A DNA stretch of 41,826 bases from Frankia nepalensis (GCF_016786325.1 NZ_JADWYU010000155.1:1-41826), one strand, 5' to 3'; counted from the stretch's first letter, positions 1 to 10,790 are shown. Notes: a model not told the origin generated them from the letters alone. Numbers and translations are program-made.

Positions 1-55
1 CCGGGTGCGACCGCGGCGGGTGCGCCGGGGTGGGGGCGCTCGACCCGCGGACGCG

Positions 56-86
56 GGCGGCTGGCCCGAGGACCTGGCCAGCCGCC
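56..86 (-). terminator. Probable terminator of the binding-lipoprotein gene
   Basis: A perfect 11-bp inverted repeat (56-66 and 76-86) with a 9-nt loop lies just past the stop codon of the minus-strand lipoprotein gene. There is no T tract, which is usual for terminators in GC-rich actinobacteria. Confidence 0.6.
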
Positions 87-105
87 GGGTCGGTCGTGGA
101 CTCGT

Positions 106-1401
106 TCAGTCCCCGATCGGGGTGGAGCCCAGCACCTCGAACTCCGTGGGCTGGCCCTTGTCGTCCAGTGTCGCCGACAGGCCGCCCCGCACGCAGACCG
201 CGGGATTCTCCGGGTCGGCCTTACCGTTGCACCGGAACTTCATACCGGCGGCGCCCGGCAGCTCCTTTTCCGGCATCGCCTTGATGGTCGCGATGATGGT
301 CTCCGGAGTGATGTCCCCGGAAATATCCTCGAGGGCCGCCGCTAGGCCGGCGAGTGTCATGTACATGCCCCTGCCGATGACCGCGCCAGCGGCGTCGATA
401 CCGTCGCTGTAGGTTTCGAGCACCGCGTCGTAGAGCACCGTGGACGGATCGGTCCCGCCGTTCGGCACGGTGGCCGCGACGACCATCCCGTCGAGCACCT
501 CGGCGGGCACGGCGGTACGGGTCGAGTCGGTGACGCACTGGGAGATCGCGCTGATCGCGCCGTCATACCCGACGGCGTTCAGCCCGTTGAACGCGCTGAT
601 GCAGAAGGAGTCGTTGCCGAGGACGAACACGAGCCCGGGGTCCCCGTTGACGACGTTCTGCATCTGCGGCGCCATGTCCGCGGTGCCCGGGGGCACGGTC
701 ACGAGCTGGTAGTCGAGGCCAGCCTCGGCGAACGCCCCGGGCGCGACCTCCTGGGCGTTGTGCAGCGCGGCGGGCACGTCGATCACCACCGAGGTCACCT
801 TGGTGACGCCCAGCTTCTTGGCGAGGCTGATCGGCAGCTGGAGCGTGGAGTACGTCGGGTCTCCGAGGGTGAACGTCGACTCGCTGTCGGTGAGAATCGC
901 CGGGCTGCCGGCACCGTAGAACATCGCCGGCAGATTCGCGTCCGCCAACGGCTGCCACACGCTGTCCGCGACCCCCGACTCGCCGATGACGACCGCGGCG
1001 ACACCGGCCTGGACCATCTGGTTCCCGCAGTCGGCACCCTTCGATGGGTCCGCCTGCGTCTCACATGTGACCAGCTCGATCGGGCGGCCGCCGATCCCGG
1101 AACGCCGCTCGTTGAGATATGCGGTGGTGGCGGCGGCGACGTCGAACTGGACGGAGGCGTCGAAGGCGGCGGTCGCGCCGTCCGAGATGACTCCGACCTT
1201 CACGGGATCTCCGGCCGCCGCCGCCACCGGACCGAGCACGCCGGCGTTCGCCGTGGTGCCCGCCGGCTCGGGGGCGTCGTCGTCCGACCCGCACGCCGCC
1301 CCGAACACCACCAGGGCCAGCGACGCGGCTAACAGCGCCCCCAGTGGGCGTCCTGGCCGAACACTCGCCAGTCGCCCGGGCGAACCCACCATTTTCCGCA
1401 T
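106..1401 (-). CDS. ABC transporter substrate-binding lipoprotein, branched-chain amino acid type
   Basis: The 431-residue product is a periplasmic-binding protein of the Leu/Ile/Val (type 1) family. It would catch a small solute, classically a branched-chain amino acid, amide or aromatic acid, outside the membrane and pass it to an ABC permease. The N-terminus has basic residues, a hydrophobic stretch and a Cys in FGAACGSDDD, which resembles a lipoprotein signal although the -3 residue is not ideal. The mature part begins with the typical DPVKVGVISDG strand, and RPIELVTCETQADPSKGADCGNQ-like sequence follows the family pattern. The ATG at 1401 is preferred over one 8 codons upstream because an AAGGAG sits 7 nt before it. 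No permease or ATPase gene is next to it inside the window, so the rest of the transporter is either beyond the left edge or elsewhere. The substrate is unknown. Confidence 0.85.
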   Translation of the reverse strand: MRKMVGSPGRLASVRPGRPLGALLAASLALVVFGAACGSDDDAPEPAGTTANAGVLGPVAAAAGDPVKVGVISDGATAAFDASVQFDVAAATTAYLNERRSGIGGRPIELVTCETQADPSKGADCGNQMVQAGVAAVVIGESGVADSVWQPLADANLPAMFYGAGSPAILTDSESTFTLGDPTYSTLQLPISLAKKLGVTKVTSVVIDVPAALHNAQEVAPGAFAEAGLDYQLVTVPPGTADMAPQMQNVVNGDPGLVFVLGNDSFCISAFNGLNAVGYDGAISAISQCVTDSTRTAVPAEVLDGMVVAATVPNGGTDPSTVLYDAVLETYSDGIDAAGAVIGRGMYMTLAGLAAALEDISGDITPETIIATIKAMPEKELPGAAGMKFRCNGKADPENPAVCVRGGLSATLDDKGQPTEFEVLGSTPIGD

Positions 1402-1626
1402 GTCCACGCTCCTTGTGGTCGTCACGCCTCATGGCGCAGGCAGCCGGTCGGGCCGCCGATCGTCGAGGAAGGAGCAGAAAGCATCGTCATACGTCCATCA
1501 GACGGTGCCCCGCTCACAATGGCTGGAAATAGGCGACCTGTTCGCCGCCGCTCGGGACAGTCCGCGAACAACGGCGCCCGTACCGCTCCCCGGCGGCCTT
1601 CACCCTGCCCTGTGGCAGTGACAGGG

Positions 1627-2598
1627 TCAGCCGGCGGTTTCAGAAGAAATGCCGAACGCGGCGGCGAGCACCGCGGTCGCCTCCCGGTTCTCCCGCCGGC
1701 TGACGGCCGCCTGCGCCGCGATTCCCGAGCCGTGGAAGGTTCCGGGGAACAGGTGCAGCTCGACCGGCACCTCGGCGGCGAGCAGTGCCTGGGCGTAGGC
1801 GATTCCCTCGTCGCGCAGCGGGTCGAACTCCATCACCGAGATGTAGGCGGGCGGCAGGCCGGCCAGGTCGGTCGCCCGGGCCGGCGCCGCGTAGGGCGAG
1901 ACGTCCGGCGTGCCGGGGACACCCTCGCCGAGGTAGTAGTTCCAGCTGAGGACCGCGTTGGGACGGTTCCACATCGGGGTGTCGACGAACCGGCGCATGC
2001 TTGGGGTGTCCAGCCGGTCGTCGATCTCGGGGACGCCGAGGAACTGGAAGCAGAGCGGCGGGCCACCGCGGTCGCGGGCGAGCAGCGCCAGCCCGGCCGC
2101 GAGGCCGGCGCCGGCGCTGATCCCGCGGACCGCGACCCGGGTCGGGTCGACGCCCAGGTCGGCGGTGTTCTTCGCCAGCCATTCCAGGGCGGCGTAGCAG
2201 TCCTCCAGTGGGGCTGGAAACGGGTGTTCCGGGGCCAGCCGGTAGTCGACCGACACCACGACCACGCCGAGGGCACGCACCAGGTCCAGGCAGACCCCCT
2301 CGTCGATACTGACATCGCCGATCACGAAGCCTCCGCCATGGAGGTTGAGCAGGGCGGCGGTGGGCTCGGTCGGTGTCCCCTGGTCCGGATGCGCCGGCCG
2401 GTAGACCCGGACGGGGACCTCCGGAGCGCCCGGCGGCCCGGGAACACACACGTCCCGCGCATCGACCCCGGTGGTGTCGAACTGCATGCTCTTCTTGAAC
2501 TCGGCCAGCAAGGCGCGAAACGAGGCCAGGTCGGCGAAGTCCGGCACGGGCAGCATCTGGATCACGGCTGCCAGCTCGGGATCGAATCGGTAGGTCAT
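1627..2598 (-). CDS. Alpha/beta hydrolase, hormone-sensitive-lipase family esterase
   Basis: The 323-residue protein is a carboxylester hydrolase of the HSL (bacterial family IV) group, predicted to be cytoplasmic. It shows the oxyanion-hole motif HGGGF near residue 90, the nucleophile elbow GISAGAG with the catalytic Ser, an Asp in EFDPLRDEG and the His in GTFHGSG, so the triad is complete. The start ATG at 2598 has GGAG 9 nt upstream. It lies 226 bp upstream of the lipoprotein gene on the same strand and is divergent from the PucR-type regulator, so either gene could be a target of that regulator. Members of this family hydrolyse short-chain esters; the natural substrate cannot be read from the sequence. 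Confidence 0.88.
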   Translation of the reverse strand: MTYRFDPELAAVIQMLPVPDFADLASFRALLAEFKKSMQFDTTGVDARDVCVPGPPGAPEVPVRVYRPAHPDQGTPTEPTAALLNLHGGGFVIGDVSIDEGVCLDLVRALGVVVVSVDYRLAPEHPFPAPLEDCYAALEWLAKNTADLGVDPTRVAVRGISAGAGLAAGLALLARDRGGPPLCFQFLGVPEIDDRLDTPSMRRFVDTPMWNRPNAVLSWNYYLGEGVPGTPDVSPYAAPARATDLAGLPPAYISVMEFDPLRDEGIAYAQALLAAEVPVELHLFPGTFHGSGIAAQAAVSRRENREATAVLAAAFGISSETAG

Positions 2599-2869
2599 CG
2601 CGGGTCTCCTCAGCTGTGGCTGGAAGTACTCTTCCGAACGCCCATGTTTCGGTCACCCGCCAGTCGTCGGACGTTCACGGGCCAGCGCCCGCCATCTGGC
2701 GACGGGACCCGCGCATGGGTCCCGCCTGTCCGCCGGTCGGCACGCGCGGCGACGTCGGGGCGGCCTGCCGCCCCGGTGCCGCCATCGTCCGGGTGTGGCG
2801 GCGGCACCGGGAGACGCCGTAACCTCCTGGTGTGCGAGCGGCTGCCGGGGCGAGCGGCGGCGGGACGCG

Positions 2870-4093
2870 ATGAAGGGCTTGCTGCTGCGGCTGTCCGCGC
2901 TCGACGCGGACGCGGAGAGCGCGGTTCGGGTGATCGCGTACTTCGACGCGCTGGTGGCCGCTCGGGCGGACGCGGCCTCCCTGGTCCGCGCTACCGCGGC
3001 GCTCGCCGAGTGCGGCGCCGGGCTGGCGACACCGGACACCGGCCGGGTGCGGTACAGCGAGGACGGTATGCCCCGCTCGGCGGACGGATCCACCGAGCCC
3101 AAGCACGTATCCGGGTGGATGAGCCTGGGCGGCGGCGGCCGGGTGTGGCTGGAGCGGCCCGGCCCGCCTCGCCCGTTGGACGAGCTCGTTCTGGAACGCA
3201 TGGCGATCGCCGCGCAGGCCATCAATACGAGGGCTCGCCCGTCGCTGCACATCGCCGACCCGGCTCTGGTGGAACTGGTCCTCTCGGACCGGGAGTCGGC
3301 CGAGGACCGGGCGCGCGCGCTGCGTCTGCTGGGACTGCTGCCCGACGTGACGGTGCGGGCGATGGCGATCTCCCTGCCGGCCGGGATGGACGTCGGGGTT
3401 CAGGCGGTCGCCCTGATGGCCCGGGGCCGGCTCGGGCGACGTACCGTCCGGGTAGCGGTCCTGGGCCGGATGGCGGCGGTGCTCCTCCAGGACCGGACCG
3501 CGGCGGCGAGCCCGTCCGGCGACCTGCGCGTCGCGCTCGCCGAACGCCTGTCCGGGCGGACGAGCACGACCGCGGACGACCAGCCGGCCGAGACCTCGGC
3601 CGGCGGACAGCAGGTGAGCGCGGGCTTCGACTGGTCGACCGGTCCCTGGGACGGCGCCGCGCAGCCGCGGGTCGGAATCGGCGGGCCGGTCGACGGGCTC
3701 GACGCCCGGCATTCCTGGCGGCAGGCGTGCCTCGCGCTGCGGTTCGCCGCCCCGGGCTCCGCCGACTCGCTGGTCGTCGACTACTCGGAACTCGGCTCGG
3801 TCGCGCTGCTCGCCGACGTCCCAGTCGACCGGCTGCGGTCCAATCCGGACGTCCGCGCGCTCGACGGTCTCGCCCAGGCGCCGTCCGGCGCCGCCGACAT
3901 CGCCGTCCTCGAGGCTTACTGCCAGGCGAACTCGTTACGGCAGGCGGCCGCCGTGCTGCACCTGCATCACAGTTCCGTCGCCGCCAGGGTGGCGCATCTG
4001 GAGGACGTCCTCGGATGGCGCCTCGATGAACCCGAGGGGCGCTTCCGCGCCCGCCTGGCACTCCTGGCTCGCCGCCTCGCGACCGCGCTCTAG
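2870..4093 (+). CDS. PucR/CdaR-type helix-turn-helix transcriptional regulator
   Basis: The 407-residue protein has a C-terminal PucR-type helix-turn-helix of about 60 residues. Its first helix is in YCQANSLRQAAAVLHLHHSS and is followed by VAARVAHLEDVLGWRLDEPEGRFRARLALLARRL-like sequence, a pattern typical of this family. The N-terminal 330 residues are rich in Ala, Arg and Asp and show no sensor domain I recognise. PucR-type regulators often activate neighbouring catabolic genes in response to a metabolite. The divergent esterase and lipoprotein genes are the obvious candidate targets; this is inference. The ATG at 2870 was chosen because translation further upstream gives low-complexity sequence. 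A start 25 codons earlier (2795) is open. Confidence 0.75.
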   Translation: MKGLLLRLSALDADAESAVRVIAYFDALVAARADAASLVRATAALAECGAGLATPDTGRVRYSEDGMPRSADGSTEPKHVSGWMSLGGGGRVWLERPGPPRPLDELVLERMAIAAQAINTRARPSLHIADPALVELVLSDRESAEDRARALRLLGLLPDVTVRAMAISLPAGMDVGVQAVALMARGRLGRRTVRVAVLGRMAAVLLQDRTAAASPSGDLRVALAERLSGRTSTTADDQPAETSAGGQQVSAGFDWSTGPWDGAAQPRVGIGGPVDGLDARHSWRQACLALRFAAPGSADSLVVDYSELGSVALLADVPVDRLRSNPDVRALDGLAQAPSGAADIAVLEAYCQANSLRQAAAVLHLHHSSVAARVAHLEDVLGWRLDEPEGRFRARLALLARRLATAL

Positions 4094-4267
4094 GGCGACC
4101 TGAAAAACCGCTTCGGCCGGAAACCGGATCGGCCTGAGCGACGGTCTCCGGTTGGCTACGATCACTCTGCGACCTGCGGGGGTGGTCTCTTTCTGTCGGT
4201 GGACCGGCCGGGATCCCGCGCAGTCTGGTGATCCCACCTAGTCGCCCGTCACCGCCCCGGAGTCCTG

Positions 4268-4849
4268 ATGACCGTCCCCTCGCCCGCCGCGCCCGCCGTC
4301 GATTCCCTCCCTCTCGCGCCCGGTTCCTGGAAGCTGGACCCGAAGTCCTCCAGCGTCACCTTCCAGGTTCGTTATCTCGGCGTCAGCAACTTCCGTGGCC
4401 GGTTCGACGAGTTCGACGCGGCGCTGGCGGTCGGCGCGACGTTGGACTCGGTGTCCGTCACGGCGTCGATCGAGATGACGTCGATCAACACCGCTTTCGC
4501 CGACCGCGACGCCCACCTCCATCACGCCGACTTCCTCAACGCGGTGGGCGAGCCGCGGATCATCTTCGTCTCGACGTCGGTGACCGAGGGGCCGGAGGGT
4601 TACGAGGCCACCGGCGACCTGACGATGAACGGGGTTACCAGGCCGGTGGTGCTGGCCGTCGAGTACTTCGGCTCCGAGACGCACCCGATGGACGGCAGCC
4701 TCCGCGCGGGCTTCGCGGCCAGCGCCGTGATCCTGCGCAGCGAGTTCGGAATCGGCTTCAACATTCCGATCGGCGTCGACAAGCTTGCCCTCGCGGACAA
4801 GGTGAAGGTGGAGCTCGACCTGCAGTTCGTGGCTCCCACCGCTTCCTGA
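4268..4849 (+). CDS. YceI-family lipid-binding beta-barrel protein
   Basis: The 193-residue protein covers a whole YceI domain. It opens with the diagnostic phrase GSWKLDPKSSSVTFQVRYLG, followed by FRGRFDEFDAAL, the conserved ADRDAHLHHADFLNA segment and GDLTMNGVTRPVVLAVEY. YceI proteins are small lipocalin-like barrels that bind polyisoprenoids or similar lipids. No signal peptide is visible, so this form is probably cytoplasmic, as in many actinobacteria. A GGAG lies 6 nt before the ATG at 4268. It follows the PucR gene by 174 bp and converges on the small membrane-protein cluster. Confidence 0.9.
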   Translation: MTVPSPAAPAVDSLPLAPGSWKLDPKSSSVTFQVRYLGVSNFRGRFDEFDAALAVGATLDSVSVTASIEMTSINTAFADRDAHLHHADFLNAVGEPRIIFVSTSVTEGPEGYEATGDLTMNGVTRPVVLAVEYFGSETHPMDGSLRAGFAASAVILRSEFGIGFNIPIGVDKLALADKVKVELDLQFVAPTAS

Positions 4850-5050
4850 ACCGCTCGCGCCGCGCCAGGAGGGGCCCCGCAAGTACCTCAGCCAACGGAC
4901 AGCCGGCCTCCGGGCCGGACGCCGCGATGCTGGCGGTGTTCCGCGTAGTGGTGACGCTCGCCGCGACCGGGACGGCTGCCGTTCCGTCGGGTTCCGCCGG
5001 CCGCGGAGGAGACCTGCCGCGTGCTTGGCCGCCGGACTCAGTGGTCGGAC

Positions 5051-5464
5051 TCAGCCGTCGGACGCGGCGGGCTGGGTGGGCGCGGCCGGCTGGGGACCGT
5101 TGGCACCCGTGGTGCCGGGCGGGACGTAGCCGACGCCGGCGAGCAGCCTCGAGCGGCGGCGGCCCTGGGCCGGCCGCGCGGGGCGGCGGTCGACCGGCGC
5201 CGGCTCCCGTGGTGTCACACCGGCCACGATGCCCTCGGCCATGCCGTACAGCAGCGGCAGCGCGCCCGCGACCACCCCGCCGGTGCGGTTGATGTGGTCG
5301 AGGCCTGGATCGATCAGTTTGGCGTTGGTGAGGACCTTGACCGCGAGGTCGCGGCATTCCTCCAGGTTGGAGGCGATGCGGGTCAGCTGCCCGCCGACGA
5401 CGAACAGGTAGCCCGCCAGCACGCCGATGAGCAGGACGATGACGATCACCGAGAGGGCGACCAT
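5051..5464 (-). CDS. Small membrane protein, last gene of the coxG-linked cluster
   Basis: The 137-residue protein starts with a single transmembrane helix at about residues 3-22, then a helical stretch (LTRIASNLEECRDLAVKVL) and a conserved-looking segment DPGLDHINRTGGVVAGALPLLYGMAEGIV. The tail is rich in Arg, Pro and Ala and is probably disordered. I do not recognise a family. The ATG lies 3 nt after the preceding stop with GAGGAG overlapping it, so translation is probably coupled. With the four genes before it, it forms a run of short one-helix proteins behind the CO dehydrogenase genes. A role in anchoring or electron transfer for that enzyme is only inferred from position. Confidence 0.7.
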   Translation of the reverse strand: MVALSVIVIVLLIGVLAGYLFVVGGQLTRIASNLEECRDLAVKVLTNAKLIDPGLDHINRTGGVVAGALPLLYGMAEGIVAGVTPREPAPVDRRPARPAQGRRRSRLLAGVGYVPPGTTGANGPQPAAPTQPAASDG

Positions 5465-5467
5465 GGC

Positions 5468-5779
5468 TCAGCTCCTCACCTTCGCCAGGACCCGTCCGAG
5501 GAACAGGTGGTGCTCCAGGCCCTCGGCGAGCACCGCCTCGACCTGCTCGGCCGTCCGCTCGATCAGCGCGGTGTCCGCCGTGTTCGCGGCGGCCGCCTCG
5601 AGATGACCCTTGATCGAGACCACGCGCCGGTCGATCACGCGCACCAGCAGCACGAGGATCGTGAGCAGGGCCGCGACCACGAGGACGATCGCGAAACCGC
5701 CGATGATCGCTCCCCACCACAGGCCCCGCTGCGTCGAGGTGAGCGCCAGCACCGTTGTGCCCACGTCAGCTGTGTCCAC
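5468..5779 (-). CDS. Small single-pass membrane protein with AAANTA helix motif
   Basis: The 103-residue protein has a transmembrane helix at about residues 20-47 followed by a soluble helical tail. The tail contains GHLEAAAANTADTALIERT, which matches ESLAKAAENTAALGQLNTT in the preceding protein at corresponding positions, so the two are probably paralogues. The GTG at 5779 is one base after the preceding TGA and has GGGAGG 5 nt before it, a strong sign of translational coupling. The function is unknown; the gene is part of the cox-linked block of small membrane proteins. Confidence 0.7.
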   Translation of the reverse strand: MDTADVGTTVLALTSTQRGLWWGAIIGGFAIVLVVAALLTILVLLVRVIDRRVVSIKGHLEAAAANTADTALIERTAEQVEAVLAEGLEHHLFLGRVLAKVRS

Positions 5780-5780
5780 G

Positions 5781-6059
5781 TCAGCCTCCCAGCCGTTCGC
5801 GCCCGCGCTTCAGGCCGGCGACGATGACCTGCGCGTGGTCGATCGTCGTGTTCAGCTGGCCGAGCGCCGCCGTGTTCTCGGCGGCCTTCGCCAGCGACTC
5901 GTCGATCCGCGCGGCCTCGGCACCGATGCGGCGCGCCAGCACCAGGATCGGGACGACCAGGGCGACCACGACCAGCACGACAACGCCCGTGATCACATAG
6001 CCGGTCACCCAGCCGGCGATGCCGGTGTCCACGGCCTCCACCGCGAGCACGCTGTTCAC
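5781..6059 (-). CDS. Small single-pass membrane protein, paralogue of the next gene
   Basis: The 92-residue protein has a transmembrane helix at about residues 18-42 and an amphipathic helical tail with an AAENTA motif. The tail resembles that of the 103-residue protein encoded immediately downstream. The start is a GTG at 6059 with a weak GGTGAAGG-type ribosome site. The 115 bp upstream, back to the stop of the 75-residue gene, contain a possible 30-codon frame. The function is unknown. Charged residues just inside the helix (ARRIGAEAARID) suggest that the tail is cytoplasmic. Confidence 0.65.
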   Translation of the reverse strand: MNSVLAVEAVDTGIAGWVTGYVITGVVVLVVVALVVPILVLARRIGAEAARIDESLAKAAENTAALGQLNTTIDHAQVIVAGLKRGRERLGG

Positions 6060-6063
6060 GCCT

Positions 6064-6156
6064 TCACCGCCTTATCTGCCGAGTCGGGCGGGTGAGCTCG
6101 TACATCCGCATGCTCCCTCTGTCGCCGGCGCGGCCGAGGGCGCGAAGAAATCTCAC
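6064..6156 (-). CDS. Possible 30-residue basic peptide between two small membrane-protein genes
   Basis: A GTG at 6156 is preceded by GGGAGG with 7-nt spacing and opens a 30-codon frame that ends 4 nt before the next gene's GTG. It begins 18 nt after the previous stop and so fills the only large gap in the cluster. The predicted peptide is rich in Arg and has no membrane helix. Several codons are rare for this genome (AGA, ATA, AGG, CTT), which argues against a conserved protein. It could also be a leader that couples translation. Confidence 0.3.
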   Translation of the reverse strand: MRFLRALGRAGDRGSMRMYELTRPTRQIRR

Positions 6157-6174
6157 GTCCGCGCCTCCCATTGG

Positions 6175-6402
6175 CTAGATCTGTTCGCAGAAGTCGCGGA
6201 CGGGCTTGAGACTGGCGTTCACGGACGGCACCACGGTCGGGACCGGGCTGGTCCGGTCGGCCACGACCCGCACGCCGAGCGCCACCGACCCGAGGGTCCG
6301 CCGGATCGCCTTCAGGTGGAAGGCGACCCGGAACAGTCCCAGGGCGGCGGCGACGACGATCAGCGCGGTGATCGCGAGGGTCATCCAGGCGACGGCTGGC
6401 AC
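6175..6402 (-). CDS. Small single-pass membrane protein (75 residues)
   Basis: The protein has one transmembrane helix at about residues 7-27, then a short basic linker and a helical segment ending in PTVVPSVNASLKPVRDFCEQI-like sequence. The GTG at 6402 follows a run of AGGAGG units, an unusually strong ribosome site. It starts 33 bp after the stop of the 84-residue gene. The layout (helix, basic hinge, LxxIR helix) parallels that of the preceding protein, so distant homology is likely. I do not recognise the family. Position links it to the CO dehydrogenase cluster. Confidence 0.68.
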   Translation of the reverse strand: MPAVAWMTLAITALIVVAAALGLFRVAFHLKAIRRTLGSVALGVRVVADRTSPVPTVVPSVNASLKPVRDFCEQI

Positions 6403-6435
6403 CTTCTCCTCCTCCTGTTCGTCAGCCGCGCGGCC

Positions 6436-6690
6436 TCAGCCGAGCAGCTTCGCGACCGACCCGCCGTAGCGGGCCGCGCCGACCGCGATGTCGTGGACGG
6501 TTTGGTCGGTCGTCGCCAGCGACGACGGGGTGCGCTCCAGCGTGGCGGCGAGCGCGCCACCGCCGGCGAGAATGTCGTCCGAGGCGGCGCGGATCCGCTC
6601 CAGCGCGGCGAGTACCCGGTTCAGGAGCGCCACGAGTACCGGGACGACCACCACAAGCAGCACGATGTTGCCAATCCACCACAGCGTCAC
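6436..6690 (-). CDS. Small single-pass membrane protein, first of five after coxG
   Basis: The 84-residue protein has a transmembrane helix at about residues 5-24 and a helical tail (RVLAALERIRAASDDILAGG) followed by a Ser/Thr-rich part. The GTG at 6690 is preferred over an ATG 12 codons upstream because AGGAGG lies 10 nt before it, inside the longer reading. It is 73 bp downstream of coxG on the same strand with no terminator visible between them, so it is probably cotranscribed. The function is unknown. Confidence 0.68.
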   Translation of the reverse strand: MTLWWIGNIVLLVVVVPVLVALLNRVLAALERIRAASDDILAGGGALAATLERTPSSLATTDQTVHDIAVGAARYGGSVAKLLG

Positions 6691-6763
6691 GGCGATCGGT
6701 CCTCCTACCGTTTTCTCGGGGGGCAACGGGGCGCGAAAGACGATTCCGCGTTCCCTTTGGCCC

Positions 6764-7351
6764 TCAGCCTGCGTTCGGCGCGGTGTACGGGACGAAAAAG
6801 CGGCGAAACACGCGGGTCAGCGCCATGCGCAGCGCGCGCAGGCCGATCGCCAGACCGCTCGCCGGTTTCACCCCGGCGACCGCGCTGAGGTCAAGACCTC
6901 GTTCGATGGCGTCGACGCGGCCCCGCATGTTGGTCGCGAAGTCACGCAGGAGCACGGCGGTCACGTCGGCGACCATGCCGCGGCCGTACTGCGCGGCGGC
7001 ACCGGACAGCTGCAGGTCCATGTCCACGTCGACTTTGGTTCCGGCGCCCAGCGGGGCGAGCCTGGCGGTCATCCGCATCGCGGCGTTGCCGCGGCCCTTC
7101 TCGTCCGCGCCGGCCGCGTCGACGACCATCCGCCGCCCGGCCGCGTCGCGCTCCAGGATCGAGGCGGTGCCGGCGAAACTCAGCCGCACCGGGCCCATCC
7201 GGATCAGCACGTTGCCGGCGTACCTGTCGTCCCCGAGGTCCTGGGTGAGTTCCGCGCCCGGCAGGCAGGCCGCGACGCCCGGGACATCCTGGAAGAACGC
7301 CCAGATCCTGTCGAGCGGCTCGGAGACCTCGAAATCCTGCTTGATCAACAC
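6764..7351 (-). CDS. coxG: CoxG, SRPBCC-fold carbon monoxide dehydrogenase accessory protein
   Basis: The 195-residue protein has the START/SRPBCC fold of the CoxG family. It begins IKQDFEVSEPLDRIWAFFQDVPGVAACLPGAEL-like, a phrase typical of CoxG, and continues with RMGPVRLSFAGTASILERD. CoxG binds a hydrophobic ligand and, from work on the mycobacterial enzyme, is thought to link CO dehydrogenase to the membrane quinone pool. After the domain, residues 165-190 form a basic and hydrophobic amphipathic tail (ALRMALTRVFRRFFVPY) suited to lying on the membrane. The GTG start at 7351 overlaps the stop of the XdhC gene by one base (TAGTG). Confidence 0.88.
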   Translation of the reverse strand: MLIKQDFEVSEPLDRIWAFFQDVPGVAACLPGAELTQDLGDDRYAGNVLIRMGPVRLSFAGTASILERDAAGRRMVVDAAGADEKGRGNAAMRMTARLAPLGAGTKVDVDMDLQLSGAAAQYGRGMVADVTAVLLRDFATNMRGRVDAIERGLDLSAVAGVKPASGLAIGLRALRMALTRVFRRFFVPYTAPNAG

Positions 7352-8405
7352 TATGCCTCCCTGTGCGCCCCGCGGGCGCCGGCCGCCGCGTCGACGGGCA
7401 GGTACGCGGACGGGTCCTTCTCGAACCTCGAGCGGCAGCCGGCGCAGCAGAAGTAGTAGGTGGTGCCCGCGTGCTCGAACGGATGGCCGCTCGCGGCCGC
7501 GGCCACCGTCATCCCGCAGACCGGGTCGACCACCTCCACGGCACCGGCCATCGGCAGGAGGGCTCGCCCCCGCGGGTGCCCCTCCGGCCGTGGGAGAGCC
7601 AGCTCGCCGGCGGCGCGCCGCCGGACGAGCTCGGCGAGCACCGAGACCGCGATCTCGCGGTGCGTGGTGTGGCCGAGGTCGAGGCCGACCGGGACGTGCA
7701 CCGCCTCGAGCAGGTCGCGCGCCACTCCCCGCTCGGCGAGGTAGCCGAGCACCGACGCGCCCCGGCGGCGGGAGGCCACCAGCCCGACGTACGCGGGGGC
7801 CGCGGCGACCGCGGTCGCGAGTGCCTCCTCGTCCCCGTGCCCCTGGGTGGCGACGATGACGACGCCGCGCCGGTCGACGTCGGCCGAGGTGAAGTGCTCC
7901 ACCGCCACCAGCTCGGCGCGCCAGCCCAGCGCCTTGCCGAGATCGACGAGGGTCCTGGCCATCGGGGACCGGCCGACGACGACCAGGCTGGGCACCGGGA
8001 TGACCGGCTCGATGTAGATCTCCAGGGCGCCCTCGCTCTGGCAGGCGATCGGCGTGACCTCGATGCCGTCAGGGATGGCCCCGCCGAACTGCTCCGGGCC
8101 GCCCAGCAGCAGCAGTCTCGGCGCGCCCTCGGCGATCACGTCCCGGGCCGCGCGGATCACGGCCGGCTCGGCGCAGGCGCCGCCGATCCAGCCGGACAGC
8201 TGGCCGTCGGCCGTGATGATGGCCCGCGAGCCCTGCTGCCCCGAGGAGGGCGCGTGGCGCCAGACGACGGTGGCCAGCGCGAACTGTTCGCCGCGCGCCG
8301 CCAGCTCGCCGGCGCGGCCGAGGACCTCCCAGCCCTCGACCACCGCGTCGGGGACGCGGGTGTCCGCTGGCCCAGGCTCGGGCTGGTGCCCGTCCCCGGA
8401 CATCA

Positions 8406-8406
<1 letters not shown>
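7351..8406 (-). CDS. XdhC/CoxI-family molybdenum-cofactor maturation protein fused to a C-terminal YHS domain
   Basis: The 351-residue protein has an N-terminal XdhC_CoxI domain with TVVWRHAPSSGQQGSRAII and GWIGGACAEP. A Rossmann-like XdhC C-terminal domain follows (VVVGRSPMARTLVDLGKALG, ATQGHGDEEAL, YVGLVASRRR). Residues 293-337 form a YHS domain with DPVCGM (Cys297) and YYFCCAGC (Cys320, 321, 324), the metal-binding pattern found in copper and mercury transporters. XdhC proteins protect and sulfurate the cofactor before insertion into molybdenum hydroxylases. The extra YHS domain could carry copper for the Mo-Cu site of form I CO dehydrogenase; this is inference. The ATG at 8406 overlaps the coxL stop (TGATG). 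Confidence 0.87.

Positions 8407-10790
<2,384 letters not shown>

Noticed and set aside
1519-4029. An 836-codon plus-strand frame over the esterase and PucR genes
   Set aside because: Off-frame and antisense to genes with intact catalytic or DNA-binding motifs; low-complexity translation.
2870-4093. The PucR-type gene as the cox regulator
   Set aside because: It is separated from the cox cluster by yceI, lies on the other strand and is next to the esterase and lipoprotein genes. No sequence evidence links it to cox.
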